Of a stretch of 64,000 bases of DNA, positions 21,979 to 33,800 are shown piece after piece. Below the pieces are notes generated by a model. It was not told where the DNA came from. It did no database searches and saw only the letters and a list, made by a program, of their open reading frames with translations. Numbering within the stretch: position 1 is the stretch's first letter; the number at the start of each line of letters is the position of its first letter. The position numbers and the translations under genes were made by a program. The DNA comes from Neofusicoccum parvum (lineage: Eukaryota; Ascomycota; Dothideomycetes; Botryosphaeriales; Botryosphaeriaceae): contig CP087220.1 of assembly GCA_020912385.1 (NCBI GenBank), positions 372,001 through 436,000 of the forward strand. Reading direction: 5' to 3'.

Positions 21979-23082
21979 ATGAACAACCCCTTCGCGCCCT
22001 CGACCTCGCGCCCCGGCCACGGCAGCATCGTCCTCGCGCTGCTCCCGCCCAGCACCCCCGTCCTCCAAACCGTCACCTACCAGTACCCGCTGAAGCTGAT
22101 CGCGCCGGAGCCGCAGCCGGTGGCGCCCAACAGCCCGGCGTCCTACACGCCGCGCACCGTGCACACGGTGCACACCGTCTTCGTGCTGACGTACGGCGGC
22201 GGGCTCGTCGCCGGCGACACCATCACGCTGCGCGTCACGCTCGCGCCCGCCACCCGGCTGGTGCTGCTCACGCAGGGCAGCACCAAGATCTTCAAAGCCG
22301 CCGCCGCGCCCGCGCCGCGGCTGCGCTCCGGCCAGACCACCGACGTGCGCGTCGCGCCCGGCGCCGCGCTGTGCTTCCTGCCCGACCCCGTGCAGCCGTT
22401 CGCCGACTCCGGGTTCGCGCAGACACAGCGCTACGTCCTGCTGGCGCCGCGCGCCGGCGCCGACGAGCCCGTCGGCAGCCTGTGCGCGCTGGACTGGGTC
22501 AGCGAGGGCCGCGGCGCCCTCGGCGAGCACTGGGATTTCCGCGAGTACGTCAGCAAGAACGAGGTCTGGCTGGCGCCCGAGGGCACGGCGCTGGAGCACA
22601 AGGACGGGGACGGCGTGGGGAGAGGGAGGCTGCTGCTCCGCGATAATGTGATACTACGTAACGAGCGCGGGGATGGTGCGGGCGCTGCCTCGGCGGCGTC
22701 CGTGGGGACGGTAATCGGACGCATGGACGAGCTGGCTGCGTTTGGGACGCTCATATTGTATGGGCCTGTGTTTGCCACCCTCGCGCAGTATTTCATGGAT
22801 GAGTTCGCCGCCATGCCGCGTATAGGCGCGAAGAAGTGGCACACTTCGCCTCCGGGCGAGCAGCAGGCGCTGACGCCGCAGGAGGCTATAAGAGCAGCGC
22901 GACTGCAGCAGGAGGCAGATGATGGCGTGCTGTGGACAGCGGCTGCCGTGCGAGGATCTGTATTGGTGAAGTTCGGTGCGAAGAGCGTCGAGGGAGCCCG
23001 GAGATGGCTGGGCAGCATGATCAAGAGCGAGGGGACCGTGGAGAGACAGTTCGGGGAGAGGTCTGTGTTATGCTTGAAATGA
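21979..23082 (+). CDS. ureD: Urease accessory protein UreD
   Basis: Single exon, 367 residues from the ATG at 21979 (MNNPFAP). The start reads PSTSRPGHGSIVLALLPPST and then LTYGGGLVAGDTI, which is the characteristic N-terminus of eukaryotic UreD/UreH. The core continues with the LLTQGSTKIFK segment, LPDPVQPFADSGFAQTQRY and WVSEGRGALGEHWDFREY. UreD forms a scaffold with UreF and UreG that delivers nickel to apo-urease in the cytosol, so it is needed for growth on urea. No other urease gene is in the window. The open frame extends 114 codons upstream into the SCC3 promoter; this part is not conserved-looking and was left out. Confidence 0.92.
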   Translation: MNNPFAPSTSRPGHGSIVLALLPPSTPVLQTVTYQYPLKLIAPEPQPVAPNSPASYTPRTVHTVHTVFVLTYGGGLVAGDTITLRVTLAPATRLVLLTQGSTKIFKAAAAPAPRLRSGQTTDVRVAPGAALCFLPDPVQPFADSGFAQTQRYVLLAPRAGADEPVGSLCALDWVSEGRGALGEHWDFREYVSKNEVWLAPEGTALEHKDGDGVGRGRLLLRDNVILRNERGDGAGAASAASVGTVIGRMDELAAFGTLILYGPVFATLAQYFMDEFAAMPRIGAKKWHTSPPGEQQALTPQEAIRAARLQQEADDGVLWTAAAVRGSVLVKFGAKSVEGARRWLGSMIKSEGTVERQFGERSVLCLK

Positions 23083-23482
23083 GCGTGGTCTTGGGCTCGA
23101 AGCGTGCTCGCTCGATTGCGTTCGCATTATACCCCTGCAAAAGCGCAGCATTGTGGGTACATTATTGGATCGCGAACCTTGACGACGAACTCTGTTTTCA
23201 TCTGGACGAATGCTATCCATGTATAGGGAGCCTCACCGCGAGAATGCATCACGAAACGACACGAAATATGGTCCGGTATATCGAGCGATCTGGGGGAATT
23301 CGCAAAATGCGGTGTTTTATGGGACTTCGCATTCATAAAATGGTTTGAAGCGATTCAGTGTATAGTCTACGCCAAAAGTATCTATAGTTGTAAAAATTGG
23401 TATCCAGTCCATAGGAAAACCTATGCCGGGGGAAAAGGAAAAGGGCCAGACTAAAGAAACTCCAATGCATGCTGTCGTTAAA
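23083..23482. other. Convergent intergenic region
   Basis: 400 bp between the 3' ends of ureD (+) and the phosphodiesterase gene (-). It is AT-richer than the flanking genes and should contain both 3' UTRs. I see no gene. Confidence 0.5.
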
Positions 23483-25156
23483 TCATCTCCAGAACCAAGA
23501 CCTGTGACGTCTAGCATTCCAATCCCAACTCGTAGCCGCCTGTAAGTCATCCACGTTCAGGAAGTCCACACCCTCCTCCACCAACACCTCCCACATGTTG
23601 TTGCGCAATGCAATCGGCCAATTCGGCGTGCCCCAGTACCGCGGCTTCAGGCCCCGCTTCTTCGCGCCCTGGATCTGGCCACGGAGCAGGTGCAGCTGGT
23701 GTGCCGTCGGCTGGCCTCGCAGCCAGTGACCGCGGCCCACTGCTTTAGGAAATGAAACGGAGGCGTAGTACGAGTTGCTGCTGTTGAAACTGTCCGCCGT
23801 TGTACCTGGTGGGAGGCCCGTGGTGCCCTGGCCAGAGGTAGCGGCGGTAGGGAGGGGAAGCTTTTGCTGGGACACATCGATGCCAGGGATGGGTTCGGGC
23901 TCTTCGAAGAGTATCGCGAGCGGCGCATCGAAGAAAATGTCGCGATAGGTGGTGTTGGCGGTTAGGAGATCGAAGGGCGCGCTACCAGTAGCGACGACGG
24001 TGACTGGCCCCTCCACTACCTCGGTGCCGTTCCAGTATGTGAGATAGCCTCGTGAGCGAAGAGATTCGAGCTGCCATTGCACGACTGGCCAGAGCTTCTC
24101 GCCATCGTTCTTGAAGTCCACGAGGAGGACGAGGGTCTGGGCAGGATCGGCGTCCCACACACCATTTGGCCGTGCGGGTGCGACTTCATGTGATACGACA
24201 AGAGTGGCGGGAGAGTTGGCGTGATCGAGGATCTCGACAATGGGGTCGACGTAAAGGTTGCGGAAGGTGCGCTTCGGAGTCAGGGATGCGGTATTGTGAC
24301 CGACGTAGAGCTCTAGCTCGTTTGATGAATCTGGGAAAAGCCATACATCCGCTTCAACGCCCACGCAGCCGTAACTGATCGCTTCGAAGAGAGGAATGCG
24401 GCGCCAGTAATCATTATGACTATGGCAAGGATGGGGCTGTATGTCCCGCGTGAAATCGGTAGGGTAGTTCAGCAGCCCTGCGTCCTCGTGGCTGGGTCCA
24501 CTCAGGCGAGATCGAATGTCGTACACTTCGTCATTGTAGAAGGCCGGTCCGAGGTTGATCAGGATATTTACAATATGGATAATCCCGCTGCAGACAGAAT
24601 TAGTAGATTCTCTCGAGAAAGCTCATCCCGCTACTGGAGATTGAAGCATTCGTCCGAAAGGCAACGGTGAATCCTTCACCGCGCTCTCGTATGAATGGGT
24701 ATACTTGAAATTCCGACAGCAGGATGTCTGGAGCTGTGCTAGGATATGGTGAAATAATACTCACAAGAAGCAAAGGATGAAAGCAAGCATGGCCAGGGAA
24801 ACCACACCAATCCATCGGGCAGCCCTGAAAATAGAAGATGGCGACCTGTACTCTCTGTGAGAATCCTTTCCGTCAAGCAAAGACATGCTTGACGGGTCAT
24901 CATACTCGACCCCAGCATCAGGCTTTCTCCGGCGTTCCCGCAGCGCCATGAGCACTTTCCGCCAGAAGGGCAGCTGCTTCCCATACCACTCGCCGAAGCT
25001 CGGAGCACTCGCGGAGACGGAGACGAGGGATGCGCTCTTAAAGCTCCACGCAGGCGGGTTGTGCGGATGGTCTGCTGCTACCTCCTCGCGGATGATGTGA
25101 TCAATGCGTTCATCGCTGCTGCGGGCGGAACTCGGTGTTGAAGATGAAGAGAGCAT
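23483..25156 (-). CDS. AIM6-like PLC-type phosphodiesterase, membrane anchored
   Basis: Two exons, 25156-24765 and 24587-23483, joined across a GTGAGT donor and CAG acceptor; 498 residues. The start is the ATG at 25156 (MLSSSSTPSS); the frame is open upstream but begins there with a TTG codon. The first 110 residues are Ser-rich and charged. A single transmembrane helix (ARWIGVVSLAMLAFILCFF, continuing into the GIIHIVNIL segment) spans the exon junction. The TIM-barrel domain begins with PCHSHNDYWRR near residue 185, which supplies the first catalytic His and Asn, and then GVEADVW with the metal-binding Glu and Asp. The C-terminus is DFLNVDDLQAA. This is the family of yeast AIM6 (altered inheritance of mitochondria 6), whose reaction is not established. 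The topology suggests that the enzyme domain faces a lumen or the outside. Confidence 0.85.
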
Positions 25157-26268
25157 CGTGTCCAGAGCTCCACTGTGACGTCGTACGTTGTCCGGCCCTC
25201 GGCTGTTCCCCGACGATCCGAGCGCGCTGTTCGGGATGCCGACTCGGGACGCTGAGAGCGAATGCACGCGGACGTCGCAGCGAAGACTGGAGGTCAAGCA
25301 CAGAGAACTGGAAAGCAGGTCAGGGCGGGGTGGATAAGAGCTTTCGGCAATGCATTTAGCTCACCTCACTATATTACTTTACCCGAGTTTTGAGTGCGTG
25401 ATCCGGCAAGGTGCAGAAGGCGTGCGCAGGTCCTGCGCTTGTGGCTGACCGAGAGCGTTCCAATGGCGCACCGAGGAACGAACGATATTCTCCGTCTTCA
25501 GCTGTGCCGCAGAGATGAATAATGAAACAAACTAGCGGGCGCTGGCAACACGGCCCAGCTCGACAAGGGCTCAGGCGGGGTTATGATGGTTCCAACAAGA
25601 GGCCTCTCAACAACACCGCCGTGGTGCTTTCATCCTATTAATGCTGCTCCGTCGGGCTGCTGTCGGTGAGACCATCGGGAAGATGACCCAAGGCGACCAG
25701 ACAAGACCGGTCGGCCATCACAACGGCGCAAGGCAAGAGATCAGCTGGGCGACAGGCGCACATGGCTGCGTTGGGAGTAACACCGCAACGTGCGTGGTTT
25801 ACCGTCCATGTCTGGCCGATGTAGAGCCACACATGAGCGTAGGCCCGCAGCAGATCGGCCGGCCGCCATGGAGCAGGCGAGAGCTTGTCACACCCACGCC
25901 GCGGTTTTGCGCGCTCTCGTTGGACAGCGCGCTGCAACGTGTGATGCCCGCCAGATCACCAAGGTCCCCGCTTGGTCCCTGCGCCAGCTTAGTGGCCTGC
26001 TTGAAGAAACGGCATTTCGAGCACGTTGAGCTGAGGCTGCCAGAGAATAGAGCAGAATGTGCCAAGGCGTTCCGGTTGAATCCCTCAGCCCCTCATGCGC
26101 GAATGTGTCGTTGCCGTGCAGCCCAGCCGCGGAAGTGCTGTTTCGTCGGCGTCCCGATCCCTGACCTCCGCGGCGCTGATCCAGCCGAGCGAAAAGTGAG
26201 CGCGCCGCCTTGGCCGCCGACGTTTCGCGACAACAAAATCTCGCAGCCACTTCCAAATCCCCGCCACC
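25157..26268. other. Divergent intergenic region
   Basis: 1.1 kb between the AIM6-like gene (-) and the UPF0653-like gene (+). The frames at 25641-26297 (+) and 26085-26609 (-) overlap each other and lack domain content. The region should hold both promoters. Confidence 0.45.
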
Positions 26269-27237
26269 ATGCCGCACAAGCACAAGCGCAAGGTTAGAGA
26301 CGATGATGAGTATGGTTTCTCCTTCTTGGGTCCAGATGCGCCTGCTGACAATTTCTTCCAAAGCTTCGACCTGCCTCCCACCTCCCGCGCAAAGTCACTG
26401 CCCGTTCGCGAATCCGGGACGTTGAGCGAAAACTTCGCATCGAAGACGAAACAACGCAAAGACAAGAAGAAGGCGAAGCGGATAGAGGGATATGGCGCAG
26501 ACGACACGCCCAAAGCCTTTGCTAGGCTGATGCAATTTTCGAAGACCGGCAAGGGCTTCAAAGGACTGGACGATGGCGTTAAGCCTCGCGGCAAAAAGCG
26601 CAAGACCAACGGCGACGTGAAGAAGGATGCTCAAGAAGAAGAGCCTTCGAAGCCTGTCTCCGAGGTGCCCAAGATCCTTCCCGGCGAGCGTATGTCTGAT
26701 TTCAAGGCGCGTGTTGACCAGGCACTTCCGGTCGCCGGTCTGGCTCGCAAAGGCAAGAGCATCGAGGGCTTCAAAGAGCGGCAGACAAAAACAGAGAAGA
26801 GAATCCAGAAGATGATCAGCCAGTGGCGGGAGGAGGAAGAGAAGATCAAGGAGCGAGAGCAGGAGGAGAAGGACCTCGCTGAGATTGAGGAGGATGAGGA
26901 GCAAGCCATGTGGGAGGATAAGACGGCGCCGATACCTACCCAGGGTGGTGGCAAGAAGAAGGGCAAGCGCAAGGGAGGCGACGATGAAGACCCGTGGGCG
27001 GTGCTGAAGGCAAAGAGGGACGAGCCAAAGGGCCTGAACGACGTTGCGCAGGCCCCACCAACATTCAAAGCGATACCGAAGGAGAAGTTCAAGGTCAAGA
27101 ACGGAGCGAAGGTTCAGGTCGCGGATATCCCCAATGCTGCGGGTAGCTTGAGGAGAAGAGAGGAGCTGGGTGAGGCGCGGAAGAGTATTATTGAGAATTA
27201 TAGAGCTATGATGGCCGCCAAAAAGATCGGTCCTTAG
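26269..27237 (+). CDS. Basic coiled protein, UPF0653/CCDC137-like
   Basis: Single exon of 322 residues, with the ATG in the context CCGCCACCATGC. The start is MPHKHKRKVRDDDEYGFSF, and 20-30% of the residues are Lys or Arg. The middle contains ARLMQFSKTGKGFKGLDDG, then PGERMSDFKARVDQALPV. A long charged helix rich in Glu, Lys and Arg follows (about residues 165-215). The C-terminus is LGEARKSIIENYRAMMAAKK. The order of these parts fits the fungal UPF0653 family, which I believe is related to animal CCDC137. Such proteins are nuclear or nucleolar. Assignment to the family is from memory of the pattern and its molecular function is not known. Confidence 0.72.
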   Translation: MPHKHKRKVRDDDEYGFSFLGPDAPADNFFQSFDLPPTSRAKSLPVRESGTLSENFASKTKQRKDKKKAKRIEGYGADDTPKAFARLMQFSKTGKGFKGLDDGVKPRGKKRKTNGDVKKDAQEEEPSKPVSEVPKILPGERMSDFKARVDQALPVAGLARKGKSIEGFKERQTKTEKRIQKMISQWREEEEKIKEREQEEKDLAEIEEDEEQAMWEDKTAPIPTQGGGKKKGKRKGGDDEDPWAVLKAKRDEPKGLNDVAQAPPTFKAIPKEKFKVKNGAKVQVADIPNAAGSLRRREELGEARKSIIENYRAMMAAKKIGP

Positions 27238-27844
27238 GGATTAATGGTCATCAACGGCTTGGTGGAAAGGTAGTCAGGCATCCTGCAAGTGCGGCGTTTA
27301 GGTTCTAGATTGCGCAGGGTGGTCTTAAGGGTGGATCATCTGTGCGAGGTTCTGAAGATACCAAAAAGCATTCAACGTCTTCGGCGTACGCCCTGCTCAC
27401 GTGTCGTTCGCGTGCCTCGTCTCGGCTGCGTGGCAGTCCTGGCAAAATACCGCCTTCTGTATCAGTGCCGCCTTCGCTTCTTGGGCAACGCACTCCGCGA
27501 CCATACCCGGTCACTGGCCACGAAAGCGCCCGCTCTCACTACGCTAATATACGCGACGGCACGAACCGACCAACAACGAAAACCTCACACCCCAATCCCA
27601 ACACAAGTGGAATTCAACCTTGCACAGTCTGCGGCTGCCGTCTGCGGAAATCGGGCGGACCCTAGCGGGTCTGACGTACCCCGCGGCGCACGGACCGGGT
27701 CGTTCAACTTTTGCCCGCTCCCTTGGCGACGCTGCCGTTATCACCGCCCGCCACAGTCACAAGTTCGAACCGCGCCCTCACCTACATGACCCAGCTCCAT
27801 TCCACGACTTCACAGCAGGAGAGGACGGCGGAGGGCGGCGGAAG
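27238..27844. other. Intergenic region
   Basis: 607 bp between the UPF0653-like gene and TFC3 on the plus strand. Open frames exist in several phases but with no consistent product. It should contain the TFC3 promoter and 5' UTR. Confidence 0.5.
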
Positions 27845-30800
27845 ATGGCGAAAGGATTCGACGACCTCATCGAGTTTTTGCTCGAGGAGATAGCCCTGCG
27901 CGGCGAGCAAGGTACGTCCACCCAGTCCAGCGCCGTCGCATCGCGTCGTGCGAAGAATTCTGCAAGGTTTTGCGCTGGCGACGAATCACCGCCTCACTCT
28001 TTGCCGTGCTATCTCTTTGAGGAAATTTTCTCACGCAGATTCTGCCTCTGCATTCATGAGCCGCGTTGATGTTTTGTTGCGTGTTGCGTCTGGTCGCACG
28101 TTCGACTCTCGTGTCTCCCATGCGGCGCTTCTACGTTTCAGCCGCTCCACTTTGCTGCCCATCCGCTAACCTCTGCGCGCTCTCGCAGGCGCAAGTACTT
28201 CCGACTTTAAGGACCTTCTCAACAGGTTTTATGTTCAGCAAGACGATGATGTTCGCCCAGACGGTTCAGGGCGTGCTGCAGAAGGTGCCCAGCATGCAGA
28301 CCGCCGCCTGCAGGACAAGGTCTGGACCTGGCTGACTGCTCATCCTGACATCTGCTTCAATGGCGGTCAGGAAGAGCCAATCCCGTCGCTCACGGCATTC
28401 GAAGCCCTAGAGAACCAGACAAGGACCACCGTGGCTACCGAGACTCCGGACGGTGCTGGAGAAAATGGTGGCGAAGCACCCGCCGATGCCGCCCCCAAAC
28501 TTTCTGTCAACGAGGAGCGCATGTGGCTTGCCATGGCGGGACATGGTGTCGACCCAAAGAGAATTCCGAGACACGAGTTCATCATCTTATCCATCATCGC
28601 CGCCCATGGCGAGAAGGGAGTTGTCCAACCAGAGATCACTCGTATCAGCGGCCAGGACAAGCGCTCTGTACCGAAGCGGACGGACAATTTGGCCAAGCAT
28701 GGCTATATCACCAAGGTACATGTGCTAGCGAAAGGCACTCGCACGAGTCTTTGCACCCTCCGGAGATTTGCGAAGACTCAGCGGGACAAGAAGGCTGCTA
28801 TCCCTCCCATCCACGCCCGCTCCAGCCCGGAAGAGATCAAAGCCGTCATCTTCCAGGACGGCTTACTCCTGTACGACAAGTTCTTCGACATTCTCATGGA
28901 TATACTTCAAGATTGCAAGATCGTGACTATCGAAGATTGCAAGAGAAAGCTTGGAATCACGACCAAGACATGGGAGATGAAGTCTTTGTGGAGATCTATG
29001 AGGCGCCTGGAAGGTTTGGGAGTGGTCAAGAAAGTCAAGGCCCAGATCAAAGGTTACGCGTCAAGCCAAAAATGGTATCGCTGCATTAAGATCGTGCGGG
29101 ATCCGACGCAACGCGATCGAATGATCTTCGTCACTATGAGTCTGAAGGAGGCAAGAAAGCACAAGACCGAAGTTGAAGCTGGCGATGACGAGGATGCAGA
29201 AGGCGATCTTGATCCCGCCGAGGAAGATGAAGAGGCCGGAGCGAGCCAGGCACTGGTTCAGCAGGACAACGACGTCCAAGAGATCAAGAGACTTCCGCCG
29301 CAGTGGGATCCTGATCGGCCTGTCATTAACCTCCTCTGGGATATTATCAAGAACACCGGTCATTCGGGTGCTACAACAGCTATCATCCGAGACCAAGGCT
29401 TGGGCACTTTCTACCGTCGCCCCATCGATTCGATTTTAGGTCGTATCTCCGACATCTGGCACATTTCGCAACCGCCCCATCTCCGTCACTTTGCCATCAT
29501 CAGAGATACGGGTCAAAGTGATAAGTACCTTCATTACGTCTACCGATCCCATGGAAACTTCCAGCTTGCTGTCGATGTCGGAGAGGCTGCTTGGGAGGTC
29601 GTCATCACACAACCTGTGAACATGAATGCAGGGAAGAAGCCGCGGGCTAAAAACCAGAAGAACGTTCGAGAAACCATTCACCACGAGTATGGAGAACTAA
29701 ACGAATGGGGTTTCCCTGAGATTGCCGAATCTTGCTTCGAGGGCCGAACCGGGATGGCAACATTGAAGGACTCTAACAGGACTGTCATGTCAAGCTTGAA
29801 ACTTCTCCCAAGTCGAGGGTATCTCCCTAAGTTTATCGCCGGCGGCTACGTACGTTCGCAACGTGAAGCGTCCATCGATTCAGACGAAGATGTTCCCCCG
29901 CCTTCGTCTCGTAAGAAGCCTACAACCGGTGACAAGCCGAAGAGGAAATACACACGCAGGTCGACGAATGGACCAGGCCCTGGCAGGAGGAAGAAGTCTC
30001 ATCCTAACCCCAACGCTACCACGGACACACATGGCGAGGCTACAGTCCTCCATGGTGGAGATCCAAACCACGACGTAGCCATGAGAGATGTTCCAGGAAA
30101 TCCTGCGGACACGTTTGATGGGAGTATGGACGGTCTTGGTCCCGCTATGGCCGCGGATTGGGAAAACACAGAGCCTGATGCACCACGTGCCAAGAGGCCG
30201 TATCGGCGTAAGAACGTAGGCAAAACTAAAGCAGCGGAAGATGTGGAGTCTGAAGACGAGCCCCCCCAGCCTGGTGTCTACATCAACCCCCCTTGGGGTA
30301 AAAAGCCCAGAGATCCGTCCATCAAAGGTCGACCAAAGAAGGCCAAGGTTGTTGTCGTTGTACTTCAGGCTTTGAAGGATATCGAGCTGGATTCGCAGGA
30401 GTTCTTAAACAAGGTCGCTGATGCAAGAGAGAGGTCGGATGCTTCTCTTCAATCTGGCAAGAATCAGCAAATGGCGAAATCAGTGCATCCCGTGCCTGCC
30501 TCTACGTCAGAAGCCAATAATCCTTTGCCAATGCAACCTCAAGTCCAGGAATCAGCAGTCTCATCTGCACACCAAAGAGATCACGATCGAGGAATGGATA
30601 AGGCTTCCGTAACGAGCATGGATGTGGATGGTAACGTGCTGGTCGCTTCAACTGTGGAAGGCCATGCATCACATACCAATGCAGCGATGCAACTGGCTTC
30701 TACGGCTCAAACTATTCCGGAAACCCCTCATCGACCATCGAATTCTGCAGAACCTCCTATTTTCCACATGCTCGACGAGATGCCTACGGGTCCACCTTTC

Positions 30801-33800
30801 TCTGCTCCATTCAAAGAGCAGAACGACACAGCCCAAGCACGGCAGACACCAAACGTGGACTCACCTGCTGCCCCTGCGTCAATGACGCCAGCGCCCGCAA
30901 CCCCTGCGACAGCGACGCCTGGAACGGTTCCAAAGAAGCGTGGAAGACCCCGGAAAGACCCAAATGCCCCTCCACGTCCTCGCAAGTCGGCTAAGAAAAA
31001 CGCTCAAGATACGGCTGCGGCATCCGCTGCTAACGCTGCGCAGAACCAGCGTTTATTGCCTGCTTTCTTCCAACCATCTGCCTCGGAGGCATCACGCTCC
31101 AGTGCGAATCCCGATGCATCAAATCCCGTGGCTCCAGTAGAGACCCCAGGGCCCAAGAAACGTGGCAGAAAACCGAAGGCTGCAGCCCAGAGATCCGGAA
31201 GCCCTGCAACAGCAGCTACCGGTATTAGTAGACGAAATTCCTCCCAGAGCACTAGAAGTCAGCCAGGCGAAGGACAGTTCTCCATTCAAATGCCTGCAGC
31301 TTTCAATCCGTTTGAGGTGATGGCCGAAGAGTACCACAGAAGTTATCCAGCTCTGTATAACCCCGCTCCAGAGCCTTTTAACCCGTTCGTTGTGGCTGCA
31401 CAAGAGCACAATAGGAGTGTCACATCCACTCCTGCACCTGCATCGTCCTCACAAGCTCCTTTGGTAGGCTCTCCAATAGGGAACAGATATGCTCATGGAC
31501 TCATTCCGGGCTCCTTCCAGCCGTCTCGTGCGACAATTCCTACTCCAAGCCAGACTGATCGAGCACGTTCCAGCACTGTCGACTCGGACCGCTCATTCAG
31601 CTCAGTGAGGCCTAGTCCGCTGGGACGGACGTCACTTGTAAACGGGCATGATCAGTCTCGGCAACCTTCAGCTGCAAGCGCTATTGCAGCAGGTGCATCA
31701 TCGAGGAGGAATGGCAGTCGAACTATCAACTTGGAATCTGCATCTGGAGCGCTCGTTCCTGGTCAAGATCATGGTGGACCGTTGGGATCCAATCAACACC
31801 CTGTAGGTACAGCTACGCCTCGTCAACATCAAATGCCAGGTGCTGGTGGTAAGGGACCAGCTCACCACGGCGGTCTGTATGACCAACTTTATGCCGCCGC
31901 GGGACTTCAGAAGTCATCCTATCAGAGTCCTTACGGGCAGGTATCTCGTCTAACTCCTGGATCATCGCCAGACGCAGCAAGGAGACCGGAGACTAGCCGT
32001 GGCCCTGTCTGGGGCAGCTTCTCTTCATTGAAAAACAAGCCTGCAGGCAAAGACACTGATCTATCTTCAAGCTTGGCAGTCCAAGCTGTGAGGCCAGCCC
32101 AGAAAACCGACATGCTGCAGCCTTCGCCCATTTCACCAACGGATCACTCCTTGGATAGGTCATCTGCTTCTCAGCAAAATTTGGGCAAGACGGTTCCACA
32201 GCCGATTGAAATTCCGGATGATGATGGTAGTGAGACTGAGGAAGAGCCAAATCTTCATTCCAGGCCGGTAGCTTCATCAGATAAACAGGATACTGCACTT
32301 GTTGAGAAGCCGGATGAAGTTCGGAATGGTGAAGAACCTTCCCACGCGCGTCAGGCAGCACAAGGATTACGAGCTCAAGAAGACGAGGAAATGCAAGACG
32401 CTCCGTCTGTGCAAGAGGACATCGAATTTGCTGGTCCATCCCAGGTCTCTGAAGCTCCGTCTACACCAGGCCAAGGATCACGGAGTCGCGGTGTCCCGAC
32501 AAGTACCCACTCAGCTGCAAACGCGACTGAATCTCCCGTTAAAGCATCACCAGCCTCAGTGCAGAACGGGCAAATACCTGAAGCTGAAGACGGATCTGCA
32601 AATCCAGAGGTACCTATCCCAAGAAAGAAAGGGAAGTGGTTAGGAGGAAAGAAGCAGGGTGTCAAGTTGAGTGGAGGAGGCATCCTGAACTTTAACCGCA
32701 CCAAGCTCTTGGTCAGCATCGTCGAGAAATGCGACGGGGTCTTCCCGGGTGATTTTGAGATCCACAGGCCATTCGTCGGACTCTGGAACAAGGAGTATGG
32801 TGCCGAGAGGCAAGTTGACCGCGACACCATCAAGAGGACCATCAAGAACGCAATTGATTCGCGAAAGCTGCACAGGTTTGCATACTCTTTCAAGAACAAG
32901 AATGGCGTTATGATGACTAGACACATTCTCTCTTTGCCAAGTGTTGCGCAAAATGATCAACTGGTTCTGGACACTCAAAAAAAGGTCATTTCTGCATGGC
33001 CCCGCGTCTACACTCCGCCTCAGATGAAGGAGTACGAGGAGGAGGTTGGGAACTCTTGGTACGGCGACAAATATGAGAAGGATACTTCAGTCCGGGTGGA
33101 ACGCTCAAACCTTCCCCAGTGGATGCGGGACATGGAGTTGCGTACGGCAGAAAATCAGAGGAAGCGGGAGGAGGAGAAGTCGAGGAAACAGGAGCGGGAG
33201 GCTAAGGGTCTGCCTCGTCTTACGAGGCCTGGCCGCGGCCGTGGTGGTCGTGGAAGGGGAGGCACTCCTCGTCCAGTCCTCACTGGCCGTACTGGACGTC
33301 AACGTCTTGCTGGTCTTCCGCGACCTGCAGCAGATCCGGATGATTCTCCCTGGACCTCTTTCCAGTCAAAGTTCTTTGGGCCTCCTGATGTTCAGGACGA
33401 TGAAGATATCGAGGAGCCAACCGCACTTTCTCGTACTCGATCCTACGGCGATATGACTGGGCTTTTCCAAGTCGACAACTTCGTCTTCCATCGGCCGACT
33501 CATGATAGTGCGGTTGTTTCAGACGATGATGACTCCAGCATGTTCGGGACCCCGTTCAGCTCACGTTCGGGAACACCTGTGCCAGCGACTCCATCCAGGA
33601 GAGGTAGACGACGTTCCTCCATCGGCTCCACTGGAACCATGTCAACACCAGGTCGGGAGCCGACCTTCCAGGTTCAACTCAGCCCTTCTCAAAGCCGCAG
33701 AGGATCCGTTGTTTCTGTTGCATCTTCGACGTCAAGCGCAGGTTCAGTGTCTTCCTTCCGGATCGAGAAACCCAAAACAGCAACAACGCAATGGAGTTTC

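Noticed and set aside
24761..25297. Longer N-terminus for the AIM6-like protein from 25297
   Set aside because: The first codon there is TTG, not ATG; the first in-frame ATG is at 25156.
25641..26297. 218-residue plus-strand frame upstream of the UPF0653-like gene
   Set aside because: No domain, no consistent codon pattern, and it runs into the start of the next gene.
27740..27780. tRNA-like GTTCGAAC box
   Set aside because: There is no matching A box, acceptor stem or cloverleaf around it. The same applies to GTTCGAG near 771 and GGTTCGAG near 1204.
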